Assembly (NCBI GenBank): GCA_929200175.1
Contig: CAKMYR010000001.1
Coordinates: 1 to 48,552, forward strand
Length of the DNA stretch: 48,552 bases
Direction: 5' to 3'
From: an uncultured Gammaproteobacteria bacterium
GTDB lineage: Bacteria; Pseudomonadota; Gammaproteobacteria; PS1; Pseudothioglobaceae
The position numbers and the translations under genes are program-made. Under the pieces are notes generated by a model. The model searched no databases. It was not told the DNA's origin and worked only from the letters and a program-made list of their open reading frames with translations. This document shows positions 40,100-48,552 of this stretch, piece after piece. Numbering within the stretch: position 1 is the first letter of the stretch; each line of letters starts with the position of its first letter.

Positions 40100-41023
40100 A
40101 TGTCTACAATAATTCAAATTAAAAACATAAGCAAAGTATATGGCAAAACCCATGTCCTTAAAGATGTCAATTTAGAAATTAAAAAAGGAGAAATCATAGC
40201 TCTCTTAGGTCCCAATGGAGCTGGTAAAACTACTCTAATTTCAATTATTTGTGGCTTAGTTAATAAAAGTGCTGGTAGTGTTATTATTGATGGATTTGAT
40301 AATGCAACTAACTTTCGTAAAGCCCGTGAAAAAGTTGGATTAGTGCCTCAAGAATTGCACCTTGCAATGTTTGATAAGGTTGTTAATACACTACATTATA
40401 GTCGTGGGCTATTTGGTAAAAAAAGAAATGAGAAGCACATTAATGAATTAATTGAAAAACTTCACTTATCTGATAAAAAAAATCAAGAAATACGAAGCCT
40501 ATCTGGAGGAATGAAAAGACGAGTATTAATAGCAAAAGCCTTAGCTCATCAACCAAAAATATTATTTTTAGACGAGCCCACTGCTGGCGTCGATGTTGAA
40601 TTAAGAAAATCTACTTGGAATCTTGTAAAACAATTACGCCAATCTGGAGTTACTATTATTCTTACCACTCATTATATTGAAGAGGCAGAATCTATTGCAG
40701 ATCGTATCGGAATCATTAATAAAGGAAAGCTTATATTAGTTGATGATAAAAAAACATTAATGAAAAGACTGGGCAAAAAACACATTCAAATTAATCTTGC
40801 TAACCCTATTGAAGAAATGCCGCAAAAGCTAAAAGATTTATCATTAGAATTAAGCGAAGACAAAATTAATCTTTATTATCATTTTAAAGATAAAAAAGAG
40901 TACCAAAATATACCATTAATACTGCAAACAATAAAAGATTGTGGATTAAATATTAATGAATTAAACACCTCTAAATCTTCGCTTGAAGATATTTTTGTGG
41001 ATATAGTAAATGATGAGTATTAA
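40100..41023 (+). CDS. yadG: ABC-2 type transporter, ATP-binding protein (YadG-like)
   Basis: The 307-residue ATPase (E. coli YadG 308) is of the drug/polysaccharide-exporter type. Walker A GPNGAGKTT is at 37-45, the signature is SLSGGMKRRVLIAKALAHQP, Walker B is ILFLDEPTAGVD, and the H-loop is LTTHYIEEAE. It overlaps the permease gene by 14 bases. The substrate is unknown. The call to the YadG group rests on length and the paired permease, not on a functional motif; NatA or Nod factor-type exporters are relatives. Confidence 0.85.
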   Translation: MSTIIQIKNISKVYGKTHVLKDVNLEIKKGEIIALLGPNGAGKTTLISIICGLVNKSAGSVIIDGFDNATNFRKAREKVGLVPQELHLAMFDKVVNTLHYSRGLFGKKRNEKHINELIEKLHLSDKKNQEIRSLSGGMKRRVLIAKALAHQPKILFLDEPTAGVDVELRKSTWNLVKQLRQSGVTIILTTHYIEEAESIADRIGIINKGKLILVDDKKTLMKRLGKKHIQINLANPIEEMPQKLKDLSLELSEDKINLYYHFKDKKEYQNIPLILQTIKDCGLNINELNTSKSSLEDIFVDIVNDEY

Positions 41024-41780
41024 TATATATGCAATTAGAGCTATTTATAAAGCTGAAATGAGGCGTTTTTGGGTTACTATTGGGCAAAGCATTATTTCTC
41101 CTGTTATTTCTACTTCTCTTTATTTTATTGTATTTGGAAGCGCGATTGGTTCTCGTATCCAACAAGTTGAGGGTGTTGATTATGGTACTTTTATTGTACC
41201 GGGAATGATGATATTTACATTATTAACACAAAGCGTGTCTAACGCTTCTTTTGGGATATTTCACCAAAAATTTACCGGCACAATTTACGAAGTGTTATCA
41301 GCTCCTATTTCTTCTACTGAGATTCTAATCGGTTTTGTTGGCGCGTCCGCATCAAAATCTTTCATAATAGGAACAATCATTCTTATTACCTCAACTTTTT
41401 TTGTTGATTTACATATCCAAAGCCCTTTTATCATGTTTGCTTTTTTTATACTAACTTGTGTTTCATTTAGTCTATTTGGCTTTATTATAGGCTTATGGGC
41501 GGATAATTTTGAAAAAATACAAGTAATCCCTATGCTTGTAATTACACCTTTAGTATTTCTTGGTGGAAGCTTTTATTCTATTGATATGTTGCCTCCAATG
41601 TGGAGAGATATATCTTTATTTAATCCAGCTTTATACCTTGTCAGCGGTTTTCGTTGGAGTTTTTTTGGGATATCAGATGTTAATATAAGTCTTAGTTTAA
41701 TGTTTATTTCGCTTTTCTTGCTTATCTGTATTTTTATTGTATGGCGGATTTTTGCAACAGGATATAAATTGAGATCTTAA
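41010..41780 (+). CDS. yadH: ABC-2 type transporter, permease (YadH-like)
   Basis: Inner-membrane partner of the preceding ATPase. It has 256 residues, the same length as E. coli YadH, with six predicted membrane helices and the ABC-2 motifs YFIVFGSAIG, FIVPGMMIFTLLTQSVSNASFGIF and the C-terminal MLPPMWRDISLFNPALYLVSGFRWSFFG. Two adjacent ATG codons are possible starts. It overlaps yadG by 14 bases, so the two form one exporter. Confidence 0.86.
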   Translation: MMSINIYAIRAIYKAEMRRFWVTIGQSIISPVISTSLYFIVFGSAIGSRIQQVEGVDYGTFIVPGMMIFTLLTQSVSNASFGIFHQKFTGTIYEVLSAPISSTEILIGFVGASASKSFIIGTIILITSTFFVDLHIQSPFIMFAFFILTCVSFSLFGFIIGLWADNFEKIQVIPMLVITPLVFLGGSFYSIDMLPPMWRDISLFNPALYLVSGFRWSFFGISDVNISLSLMFISLFLLICIFIVWRIFATGYKLRS

Positions 41781-41868
41781 AATTAACTTAAATATCGTTT
41801 TAATAAAAAATAAATATACATTTTCTAGTCTTTTTCAATATATAAAAGAGCAGTCGCCAGATTTTATT

Positions 41869-41897
41869 TTGACAGAGCTATTAACCTTTTATTGCTA
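41869..41897 (+). promoter_or_regulatory. Weak promoter candidate upstream of the FAD oxidoreductase
   Basis: A perfect -35 TTGACA at 41869-41874 is followed after 17 bases only by the poor -10 TTGCTA. It could need an activator, or be coincidental. Confidence 0.25.
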
Positions 41898-41958
41898 AGT
41901 TAAATTAATTACCAAAATCTATTTCTTTAAATTTAAAAGTTAATTAAAATGACAAATC

Positions 41959-43293
41959 ATGTATTTCCAAAAATTTTCAGACAAATTACCAGATTCAGTT
42001 GATGTTGTAATTATAGGTGGTGGTGCAATTGGAATATTTTCAGCATTATTTATAAATCGTACTGGGCTTAAAGTTGCTGTATTAGAAAAAGGATATATAG
42101 CTTGTGAGCAATCATCTAGAAATTGGGGTTGGATTCGTACACAAGGTAGAGATATTGATGAAATTCCTATAGTTCAAGAATCTATTCAATTATGGGAAAA
42201 AATTAATAAAGAGCTAGATGGAAAAATAGGTTTTAAAAAACATGGAACAATGTACCTAGCCAGCAACAAAAAAACGTTAGAAAAAAGAAGGAAATGGCTA
42301 GAAATAGCTAAAGATTTCAATATAAAAAGCGAAGAAATTACAAGAACAAAACTTGCAGAAATGTTCAATACTAGTAAAACAAAACTTTACAAAGATTGGA
42401 TTGGGGCAATTTATACAGCAAGTGATGCCAAAGCAGAACCGCAACTTGCAATCCCAAAAATAGCAGAATTAGCACAAAAAGAAGGCGTTATTATTATCGA
42501 AAATTGTGCTGTTAGAACCTTAGAGATAATAGCTGGAAAACTTGATGCTGTAAATACTGAATTAGGAGTAATCAAAACATCTCAAGCTGTTTTAGCTGCA
42601 GGGGCATGGTCATCACTTTTTTTAGCTCGCCATGGTATTTCAATTCCTCAATTATCTGTATGTGCTAGTGTGCTTCAAACAGGTCCTTTGTCGAATATTT
42701 GGCAGGGAAATAGCGCAGATGAAAAGCTTTCTTTTAGAAGAAGAGATGATAAAGGATATACTCTAGCACTGCCAGATTTTATCGAAGTAATGATTGGAAT
42801 AAAAACCCTTAAATATATGCCGCTATGGCAGTCTGCTGCTAAAAATAGCTGGCAAAACATTAAATTTAGAAGAATAATGCCAACGAATTACCCTGATTCA
42901 TTATCAATAAAAAAAGATTGGGATAAGGACGATATAAGTCCATTTGAGAAAACCCGTATTCTTGATCCTAAACCATCTTCAGTAGCAATTAAAAAGATAC
43001 AAGATCGCTTTGCTAAGCGTTTTTTTGTAAAAGAAAAAATTAAAGTTGTAAAAACATGGGCAGGAATGATTGACGCCATGCCAGATGTTGTTCCAATTGT
43101 TGATTATGCGCCTAACATTGAAGGACTTATAATTGCTACTGGTATGAGCGGTCATGGATTTGGTGCTTCTCCTGGATTTGGAAAAATAATCTCCCAACTA
43201 ACAAGCCAGCAAGAACCATCTCATGACATTAAAAGATTTAGATTTAAGCGTTTTACTGACAACTCAAAACTTAAAGTAGGTCCTGGTATATAA
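41959..43293 (+). CDS. FAD-dependent oxidoreductase of the D-amino-acid/glycine/sarcosine oxidase (DAO) family
   Basis: The 444-residue flavoprotein has an N-terminal Rossmann motif (DVVIIGGGAIGIFSALF, 14-30), the flavin-attachment region CEQSSRNWGWIRTQGRD and a C-terminal ATGMSGHGFGASPGFG that closes the FAD site. There is no signal peptide or membrane helix. Members act on D-amino acids, glycine, sarcosine and similar N-methyl amines. The substrate cannot be read from the sequence. It stands alone with a 178-base gap upstream, so it is not obviously part of an operon. An ATG ten bases upstream is out of frame. Confidence 0.85.
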   Translation: MYFQKFSDKLPDSVDVVIIGGGAIGIFSALFINRTGLKVAVLEKGYIACEQSSRNWGWIRTQGRDIDEIPIVQESIQLWEKINKELDGKIGFKKHGTMYLASNKKTLEKRRKWLEIAKDFNIKSEEITRTKLAEMFNTSKTKLYKDWIGAIYTASDAKAEPQLAIPKIAELAQKEGVIIIENCAVRTLEIIAGKLDAVNTELGVIKTSQAVLAAGAWSSLFLARHGISIPQLSVCASVLQTGPLSNIWQGNSADEKLSFRRRDDKGYTLALPDFIEVMIGIKTLKYMPLWQSAAKNSWQNIKFRRIMPTNYPDSLSIKKDWDKDDISPFEKTRILDPKPSSVAIKKIQDRFAKRFFVKEKIKVVKTWAGMIDAMPDVVPIVDYAPNIEGLIIATGMSGHGFGASPGFGKIISQLTSQQEPSHDIKRFRFKRFTDNSKLKVGPGI

Positions 43294-43344
43294 ATAAAAC
43301 ATTAGTTGTCTTGTTGACTTAAAACCATTTTATAATAATAAAAT

Positions 43345-44436
43345 ATGGATTTATCTTATTGGTTAATGCTGTTAAAAGCTCCTGGGTTAGGGTTACAAAC
43401 CTTGTACAAGGCTCTTAAATTTTTTGAAAACCCCGAAAAAATATTTTTAGCTTCAAAAACTGAATTAAAAGAATGTAAGTTATTTGATAAAAAAACTATT
43501 GATTTTTTAAAAAATCCAGATTTTGATTTAATAAAACAAGATATAGATTGGAGCAAAAAAGACTATTGTCATATAATAACTCTAATTGATGAAAAATACC
43601 CAGAACAATTAAAAAAAATTTATGATCCTCCGCCTTTGCTTTATGTAAGGGGTGATTTAGATTGTATCTCGCTACCGCAAATAGCAATTATTGGCAGTCG
43701 CAATCCAAGCCCAAGTGGAAGTAAAAACGCATATGAATTCGCCAAATTATTATCAAAATCTGGACTAGCAATTACCTCTGGCATGGCTAGCGGAATTGAT
43801 TCTAATGCTCATATAGGGGCTTTAAAAGCCAATTGTCCTACCATTGCTGTTTGTGGAACTGGACTAGATAGAATATATCCAGCTAGAAATAAATCATTAG
43901 CCCATGAAATTGTATCTAAAGGCGCTTTGGTATCTGAATTTACAATAGGAACTCCTCCGCTTGCTAAAAATTTCCCTAAACGTAATCGAGTTATTAGTGG
44001 CTTGAGCATTGGAACTTTAGTAGTAGAAGCTGGATTAAAAAGCGGAACCATGATTACAGCAAAATCAGCAATGGAGCAAGGAAGAGAGGTATTTGCTATT
44101 CCTAGTTCTATTCATAACCCAATGTCTAAAGGATGTCATAAATTGATAAAACAAGGAGCAAAGTTAGTAGACAACATAACTGATATTATTGAAGAATTAA
44201 ATATCAATTTAGATCCTAATATTTCACAACATAAACAAAGCAAGAAAGATATTAATAAAAATGTAGATTATGATCATAATTTAGTATTAAAATACATAGG
44301 GTATGAAGCTGTAACAGTTGATGAAATAGTTGAAAAAAGTGGACTTAGTCCTCAAATAATAAATCAAACATTAATTTTTTTAGAGCTTGATGATAAAATT
44401 ATAAAAATTAACGGTAATGGGTACTTGCTTAAATGA
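43345..44436 (+). CDS. dprA: DNA processing protein DprA/Smf
   Basis: Loads RecA on incoming single-stranded DNA in transformation. Its 363 residues contain the Rossmann-like domain with IGSRNPSPSG, SGMASGIDSNAHIGAL (family SGxARGID), AVCGTGLDRIYPA and PLAKNFPKRNRVISGLS, and VVEAGLKSGTMITAKSAMEQGREVFAIP. A C-terminal winged-helix-like part follows (DHNLVLKYIGYEAVTVDEIVEKSGL). It lies 10 bases before smg, as in other Gammaproteobacteria. No other competence gene is in the window. Confidence 0.95.
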   Translation: MDLSYWLMLLKAPGLGLQTLYKALKFFENPEKIFLASKTELKECKLFDKKTIDFLKNPDFDLIKQDIDWSKKDYCHIITLIDEKYPEQLKKIYDPPPLLYVRGDLDCISLPQIAIIGSRNPSPSGSKNAYEFAKLLSKSGLAITSGMASGIDSNAHIGALKANCPTIAVCGTGLDRIYPARNKSLAHEIVSKGALVSEFTIGTPPLAKNFPKRNRVISGLSIGTLVVEAGLKSGTMITAKSAMEQGREVFAIPSSIHNPMSKGCHKLIKQGAKLVDNITDIIEELNINLDPNISQHKQSKKDINKNVDYDHNLVLKYIGYEAVTVDEIVEKSGLSPQIINQTLIFLELDDKIIKINGNGYLLK

Positions 44437-44446
44437 GTAAATTTCT

Positions 44447-44923
44447 ATGAAAGATGATATTGTAAATGTTTTAACATATATGTTTGATTGCTTATTTGAA
44501 AAAAATAAAGAGCATTTGAGTAACGAGATTGATGATGAAGCCATTAAAGATTTTCTAGCAGATGCTGGCTTTAAGCCTGAAGGAATAGAAAAAGCTATAA
44601 ACTGGTTAGAAGATATTATTGTCTTAAAAAATGAAAAAATAACCTCTTTAATCAGTTCCAAAAATAGTATTAGGATTTATAATGACGCTGAAAAATTAAT
44701 ACTAGATACAAAAGCTCGTAATTTTTTATTGTTTATGGAAAATACTAAACAAATAAGCTCCCATCAACGCGAAATTATTATTGAACAAGTAATGCTTTTA
44801 AATAATTACACTATTTCTTTAGACGACCTAAAATATATTACAATGGCAGTCATTAGTGATAGTAGTGATAATTCAGCAACAAAAGAGCTAACATCTATAA
44901 ATGAAAAAAATACAAAACAATAG
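44447..44923 (+). CDS. smg: Smg family protein (DUF494)
   Basis: A 158-residue protein of unknown function that is regularly encoded between dprA and topA. Typical features are MKDDIVNVLTYMFDCLFEKN at the start, LADAGFKPEGIEKAINWLEDI, and RIYNDAEKLILDTKARNFLLFMENTKQI with HQREIIIEQVMLL. It is predicted to be helical and cytoplasmic. It lies 10 bases after dprA and 57 before topA. Confidence 0.9.
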   Translation: MKDDIVNVLTYMFDCLFEKNKEHLSNEIDDEAIKDFLADAGFKPEGIEKAINWLEDIIVLKNEKITSLISSKNSIRIYNDAEKLILDTKARNFLLFMENTKQISSHQREIIIEQVMLLNNYTISLDDLKYITMAVISDSSDNSATKELTSINEKNTKQ

Positions 44924-44980
44924 TATTGGTTATTTATAATTTTAATTTTTAACAAATAAGCAATAGCTTTACTTTTAAAC

Positions 44981-47278
44981 ATGACAACAAAAAACTTAGT
45001 TATTGTTGAGTCTCCCGCCAAAGCTAAAACTATTGAAAAATTTCTTGGTAAAGATTTTTGCGTTAAATCAAGTATTGGGCATATTCGTGATATAGCTAAA
45101 AAAAATGGTATTGACACTAAAAATAATTTTAAACCGTTGTATGTAGTTGATGATGCTAAGAAAAAAATAGTTAAAGAACTAAAAGCATTATCTAAAAAAG
45201 CTAAAAAGGTATATTTAGCAACGGATGGTGATCGTGAAGGGGAGGCAATTGCTTGGCATTTGTTGGAAGCTTTAAATTTGCCAGAAAATACCCCAAGAAT
45301 TATTTTCAATGAAATCACAAAACAAGCTGTCTCTAATGCTATTATTGAAGCAAAAACAATTAATAAAAATCTTGTTAATTCTCAACAAGCGCGTCGCATT
45401 ATTGATAGATTATTAGGTTTTGAAATATCTCCAATACTATGGAATAAGCTATCTGGAGTCCGTTCAGCAGGAAGAGTTCAGTCTCCTGTAGTTCGTCTTG
45501 TGGTTGAAAGAGAAAGAGAAATAAGTAGCCATGTAGCAAAGATAACATTTAAAACTAGTGCAAAACTAATAAATAATAATAATAAAATTACTGATGTTAA
45601 ACTAAACAAAGATTTTAATAATAAAGAGCAAGTTTTATCATTTTGCAAAGAGTTATTAAAATCTAAGCTTATAGTATCATCAATTACTAAAAAACCAATT
45701 AAAAAATCTCCTTCTCCTCCTTTTACCACTTCAACTTTACAACAAAAGGCATCTCAAAAATTAGGTTTTTCAGTTCAAAAAACCATGTCACTAGCACAAA
45801 GCCTATATCACGATGGATTGATTACATATATTAGAACCGACTCATTAAACATGTCATCAATTGCTATTCAACAGGCTGAAAAAGTAATAACTGAAAAATA
45901 TGGTAAAAAATATCATAAGACAAGGGTTTATAAAAATAAAAATACTAATGCACAAGAAGCACACGAAGCAATAAGGCCAACCGATATAACAAAAACAAAT
46001 ACGCCTACTAATATTGATAGCCAAGCTAAAAAACTTTATAAACTAATTTATAACCAAACTTTAGCCTCTCAAATGAGTGATGCCGAATTGCAAAAGACCC
46101 AAATAATTATTGATATAGAAAATAGAGATGAAAAATTTTTAGCAAGTGGTGAAGTATTATTGTTTGATGGATTTTTAACTGTTTATGACACTAACAAAAA
46201 AGATAAACTTCTTACTAATTTAAACCAAAATGAAGAATTAAAAATTGATAGTCTTTCATCCAGAGAAAGTTTTTCAAAACACAATCCTCGTTACACAGAT
46301 TCTTCTTTAATTAAAACAATTGAGGATATGGGAATTGGTAGACCCTCTACTTTTGCTTCTATGGTTTCTAAAGTTCAAGAAAGAGAATATGTTGTTAAAA
46401 AAAATAATGATGGCTACGAACGCAAATTTCAATTAGTTGAAATTAAAAACAATCAAATTATTGAATCTACCGCTAAAGAAATTACTGATGCAGAAAAAAA
46501 TAAATTATTTCCTACTAATACTGCTTATTTATTAAATGATTTTTTAGTTAAATATTTTGATAATATTATTGATTATAAATTTACCGCCAAACTTGAAAAT
46601 GATTTTGATGATATAGCCAATGAAAATATTTCTTGGCAAAAAATTGTTGAAAATTTTTATAAAGCATTTCGTAAACAAGTAGAAAATACAACTAATGTTT
46701 CTAGAGAAGAAGCTAACAAAGAAACTAAGCTTGGCATTGATCCTAAAAGCGGGAAAACAGTTAGTATAGGTTTGGGGCGTTATGGTGTGTTTGTAAAACT
46801 AAGCGGCAAAAATAAAGACGAAAAACCTTCTTTTGCTCCACTTAGAGAATCAATGAATATTGAAACAATCACTCTTGACGAAGCTTTAGAATTATTTAAT
46901 ATGCCGCGTATTGTTGGCGAAACCGAAGAATTCGGAACAATTAAAGCTAATTATGGCAGATTTGGACCATACGTTCAATATAATAAAGGTTATGTTTCTT
47001 TAAAAGAAGTAATTCCTGAATCAGTTACTTTAGAACAAGCATTAATACTTATAAAAGAAAAAGAAAAATCTGATGCTCAACGCATAATAAAATCATTTAA
47101 AGATAGCGAAATTAAAATTTTAAAAGGAAGGTTTGGAGCTTATATTTCTAATGGCAAAAAAAGAGGAAAAGGGCAAAAAAATATTTCTATTAAAAAAGTA
47201 TTCGGTGATAAAAATCCAGAGGAACTAACTTTAAAAGAGTGTAAAGAAGAATTAGACAAAATAAGCAAAAAAAAATAG
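44981..47278 (+). CDS. topA: DNA topoisomerase I (type IA)
   Basis: Relaxes negative supercoils. The 765 residues have the Toprim start NLVIVESPAKAKTIEKFLG, acidic triad TDGDREGE (81-88), active-site Tyr283 in ITYIRTDS, and EDMGIGRPSTFASMV. The C-terminal third contains repeats of the type GRYGVFVKL, GRFGPYVQY and GRFGAYISN (Toprim C-terminal repeats) rather than the tetracysteine zinc ribbons of E. coli TopA. Only three cysteines occur in the whole protein. It is convergent with gltB, only 5 bases apart. Confidence 0.96.
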   Translation: MTTKNLVIVESPAKAKTIEKFLGKDFCVKSSIGHIRDIAKKNGIDTKNNFKPLYVVDDAKKKIVKELKALSKKAKKVYLATDGDREGEAIAWHLLEALNLPENTPRIIFNEITKQAVSNAIIEAKTINKNLVNSQQARRIIDRLLGFEISPILWNKLSGVRSAGRVQSPVVRLVVEREREISSHVAKITFKTSAKLINNNNKITDVKLNKDFNNKEQVLSFCKELLKSKLIVSSITKKPIKKSPSPPFTTSTLQQKASQKLGFSVQKTMSLAQSLYHDGLITYIRTDSLNMSSIAIQQAEKVITEKYGKKYHKTRVYKNKNTNAQEAHEAIRPTDITKTNTPTNIDSQAKKLYKLIYNQTLASQMSDAELQKTQIIIDIENRDEKFLASGEVLLFDGFLTVYDTNKKDKLLTNLNQNEELKIDSLSSRESFSKHNPRYTDSSLIKTIEDMGIGRPSTFASMVSKVQEREYVVKKNNDGYERKFQLVEIKNNQIIESTAKEITDAEKNKLFPTNTAYLLNDFLVKYFDNIIDYKFTAKLENDFDDIANENISWQKIVENFYKAFRKQVENTTNVSREEANKETKLGIDPKSGKTVSIGLGRYGVFVKLSGKNKDEKPSFAPLRESMNIETITLDEALELFNMPRIVGETEEFGTIKANYGRFGPYVQYNKGYVSLKEVIPESVTLEQALILIKEKEKSDAQRIIKSFKDSEIKILKGRFGAYISNGKKRGKGQKNISIKKVFGDKNPEELTLKECKEELDKISKKK

Positions 47279-47283
47279 CACTA

Positions 47284-48552
47284 TTAAACTAATTTTTTAT
47301 GTTTTTCTAATTGTTGTTCTTTCTCCATTAAAACTCTTTTAAGGTCTTGCGGCATAACTTTTATAAAATACTTAATTTCTTTATCCCAATTAGTAAGAAT
47401 GTGTTTTGCTATTTTTGATTTTGTAAACTTACTATGTTTTTCTATATAACTTTGTAATTGCTGCTCTGAAATATCATCTACAACTTCAAGATCTATCATA
47501 GATGAATTGTACATTTTTTTAAAAGTATTGTTTTTATCATAAATGTAGGCTATACCTCCACTCATTCCAGCGCCAAAATTTCTGCCTACTTCACCAAGAA
47601 TAATCGCTATTCCACCAGTCATATATTCACAACCATGATCGCCAATCCCTTCAACTACTGCCATAGCTCCAGAATTGCGCACACAAAATCTTTCGGCAGC
47701 GCGCCCAGATAAATAAATTTCTCCGTTAGTTGCACCATAAACACAAACATTGCCTGCTATTACTTCATTATGAGAATCAAAACTAGATTTTTTAGGAGGA
47801 TAAACAATAATTTTTCCGCCAGATAAACCTTTCCCAACATAATCATTAGCGTCTCCTTCAACTTCTAATGTAACTCCTTTAGCTAAAAAAGCGCCAAAAG
47901 ATTGCCCAGCAGAGCCATTAAACTTTATTCTGACTGTATCGTCTTGCATATTATTTTGTTTGCGAGTTTTTATAATATGAGATGACAATATAGCGCCAAC
48001 AGCACGATCTTGATTATTAATTTTTTCATTAATAACAATATTTTCGTTATTTTGAATAGCTTTTTTTGCCTTTACAATTAACTTATTATCAATTTGTAAA
48101 TTTAATTTATGATCTTGTTTAATAGTATTGAAATTACCAATATTTTGTTTATTTTTTTGCGATGATTTAAATAAGTCGTCTAAGTTTATCGTGCTTTTTT
48201 TCCAATGCTCGGTATTAGCTACAGACAACATATCAGAGCGACCAATCATATCATTTAAATTTTTAAATCCAAGCTCTGCCATAATGCCTCGTAACTCTTC
48301 TGCAACCATAAAAAAATAATTTACTAAATATTCAGGTTTGCCAGTGAATTTTTTACGCAATTCTTCATCTTGAGTAGCAATACCAACAGGGCAAGTATTA
48401 AGATGACATTTTCTCATCATAATACAGCCAGAAACAATAAGAGGCGCGGTTGAAAATCCAAATTCTTCTGCACCTAGCAATGCAGCTATCGCAACATCGT
48501 TACCAGTTTTTAATTGTCCATCAGTTTGAATAATAACCCTACTGCGTAAATT
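47284..48552 (-). CDS. gltB: Glutamate synthase large subunit GltB (5' part beyond window)
   Basis: C-terminal 422 codons of an NADPH-dependent GOGAT large subunit. The reading frame runs open through the window edge (residues NLRSRVIIQTDGQLKTGNDV at the edge); a TTG at 48480 is internal, not a start. Visible are the FMN-barrel end (DVAIAALLGAEEFGFSTAPL), the 3Fe-4S motif CIMMRKCHLNTCPVG and the GXGXG beta-helix (GSAGQSFGAFL, GNVCVYGATNGEIYLSG, GGIAIILGEVGRNFGAGMSGG). The FMN and GXGXG domains are homologous to separate genes mgsC and mgsB in this window. The amidotransferase domain lies off the edge. Confidence 0.96.
   Translation of the reverse strand, partial: NLRSRVIIQTDGQLKTGNDVAIAALLGAEEFGFSTAPLIVSGCIMMRKCHLNTCPVGIATQDEELRKKFTGKPEYLVNYFFMVAEELRGIMAELGFKNLNDMIGRSDMLSVANTEHWKKSTINLDDLFKSSQKNKQNIGNFNTIKQDHKLNLQIDNKLIVKAKKAIQNNENIVINEKINNQDRAVGAILSSHIIKTRKQNNMQDDTVRIKFNGSAGQSFGAFLAKGVTLEVEGDANDYVGKGLSGGKIIVYPPKKSSFDSHNEVIAGNVCVYGATNGEIYLSGRAAERFCVRNSGAMAVVEGIGDHGCEYMTGGIAIILGEVGRNFGAGMSGGIAYIYDKNNTFKKMYNSSMIDLEVVDDISEQQLQSYIEKHSKFTKSKIAKHILTNWDKEIKYFIKVMPQDLKRVLMEKEQQLEKHKKLV

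Noticed and set aside
44806..45318. Open frame of 170 codons antisense to smg and topA
   Set aside because: It spans two confidently identified genes on the other strand and encodes no recognisable motif.
48408..48480. TTG at 48480 as the start of a short glutamate synthase-like gene
   Set aside because: The frame stays open to the window edge and encodes conserved GltB sequence (VIIQTDGQLKTGNDVAIAAL), so the gene is simply cut by the edge.
1..48552. Mobile elements, CRISPR arrays, prophage or toxin-antitoxin modules
   Set aside because: No transposase, integrase, repeat-spacer pattern, phage structural gene or paired small toxin/antitoxin genes were found on reading both strands.

Overview
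The window is a strongly AT-rich, very gene-dense bacterial chromosome segment with the standard genetic code (TGA is used as a stop). Gene content and order point to a streamlined gammaproteobacterium: tig-clpP-clpX, a dihaem cytochrome c beside engB, rpmH-rnpA-yidD-yidC with a YidC carrying the large periplasmic domain, atpIBEFHAGDC, recN-nadK next to divergent grpE, dprA-smg-topA, and Mpl. With a trimethylamine N-oxide (TMAO) cassette added, a free-living marine, methylated-amine-using lineage such as the SUP05/Arctic96BD-19 (Thioglobaceae) group is a reasonable guess, but this is inference and not proven by the window.

Layout. 1-3.9 kb (minus strand): 5' part of clpX, then clpP, tig and two small periplasmic c-type cytochromes. 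3.9-9.4 kb: engB, an AddB-like PD-(D/E)XK nuclease, convergent cca, then mpl. 9.4-23.7 kb (plus strand): the outstanding block, a one-carbon/nitrogen cassette of gmaS, mgsA, mgsB, mgsC, an unrecognised 126-residue gene, tdm, tmoX, tmoW, tmoV, tmm and folD. 23.7-26.7 kb (minus): ampD, yidC, yidD, rnpA, rpmH. 27 kb: tRNA-Ser(UGA) (minus), then rpmB-rpmG (plus). 27.6-34.7 kb (minus): complete F1Fo ATP synthase operon with a small coiled-coil gene in front of atpI. 34.8-37.3 kb (minus): recN, nadK. 37.4-47.3 kb (plus): grpE, dsbD, a YadG/YadH-like ABC exporter, an orphan FAD oxidoreductase, dprA, smg, topA. The right edge holds the 3' part of gltB (minus).

How the cassette works (family knowledge plus inference). 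TMAO is bound in the periplasm by TmoX and imported by TmoWV. Tmm oxidises trimethylamine to TMAO. Tdm splits TMAO into dimethylamine and formaldehyde, the latter handled as methylene-tetrahydrofolate and oxidised by FolD. GmaS and MgsABC take monomethylamine through gamma-glutamylmethylamide to N-methylglutamate. Dimethylamine monooxygenase and N-methylglutamate dehydrogenase, needed to connect and finish the route, are not in the window. A sigma70-like promoter precedes gmaS, an extended -10 precedes tdm, a terminator-like hairpin separates tdm from tmoX, and a perfect 14-bp hairpin sits between tmoX and tmoW, so the block is probably several transcription units.

No insertion sequences, prophage, CRISPR array or rRNA were seen. 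Genes too short to appear as long ORFs were found by reading: rpmH (46 codons) and rpmG (51 codons). Several starts were revised (cca, atpD, the PD-(D/E)XK gene, the ORF before atpI, clpX GTG).
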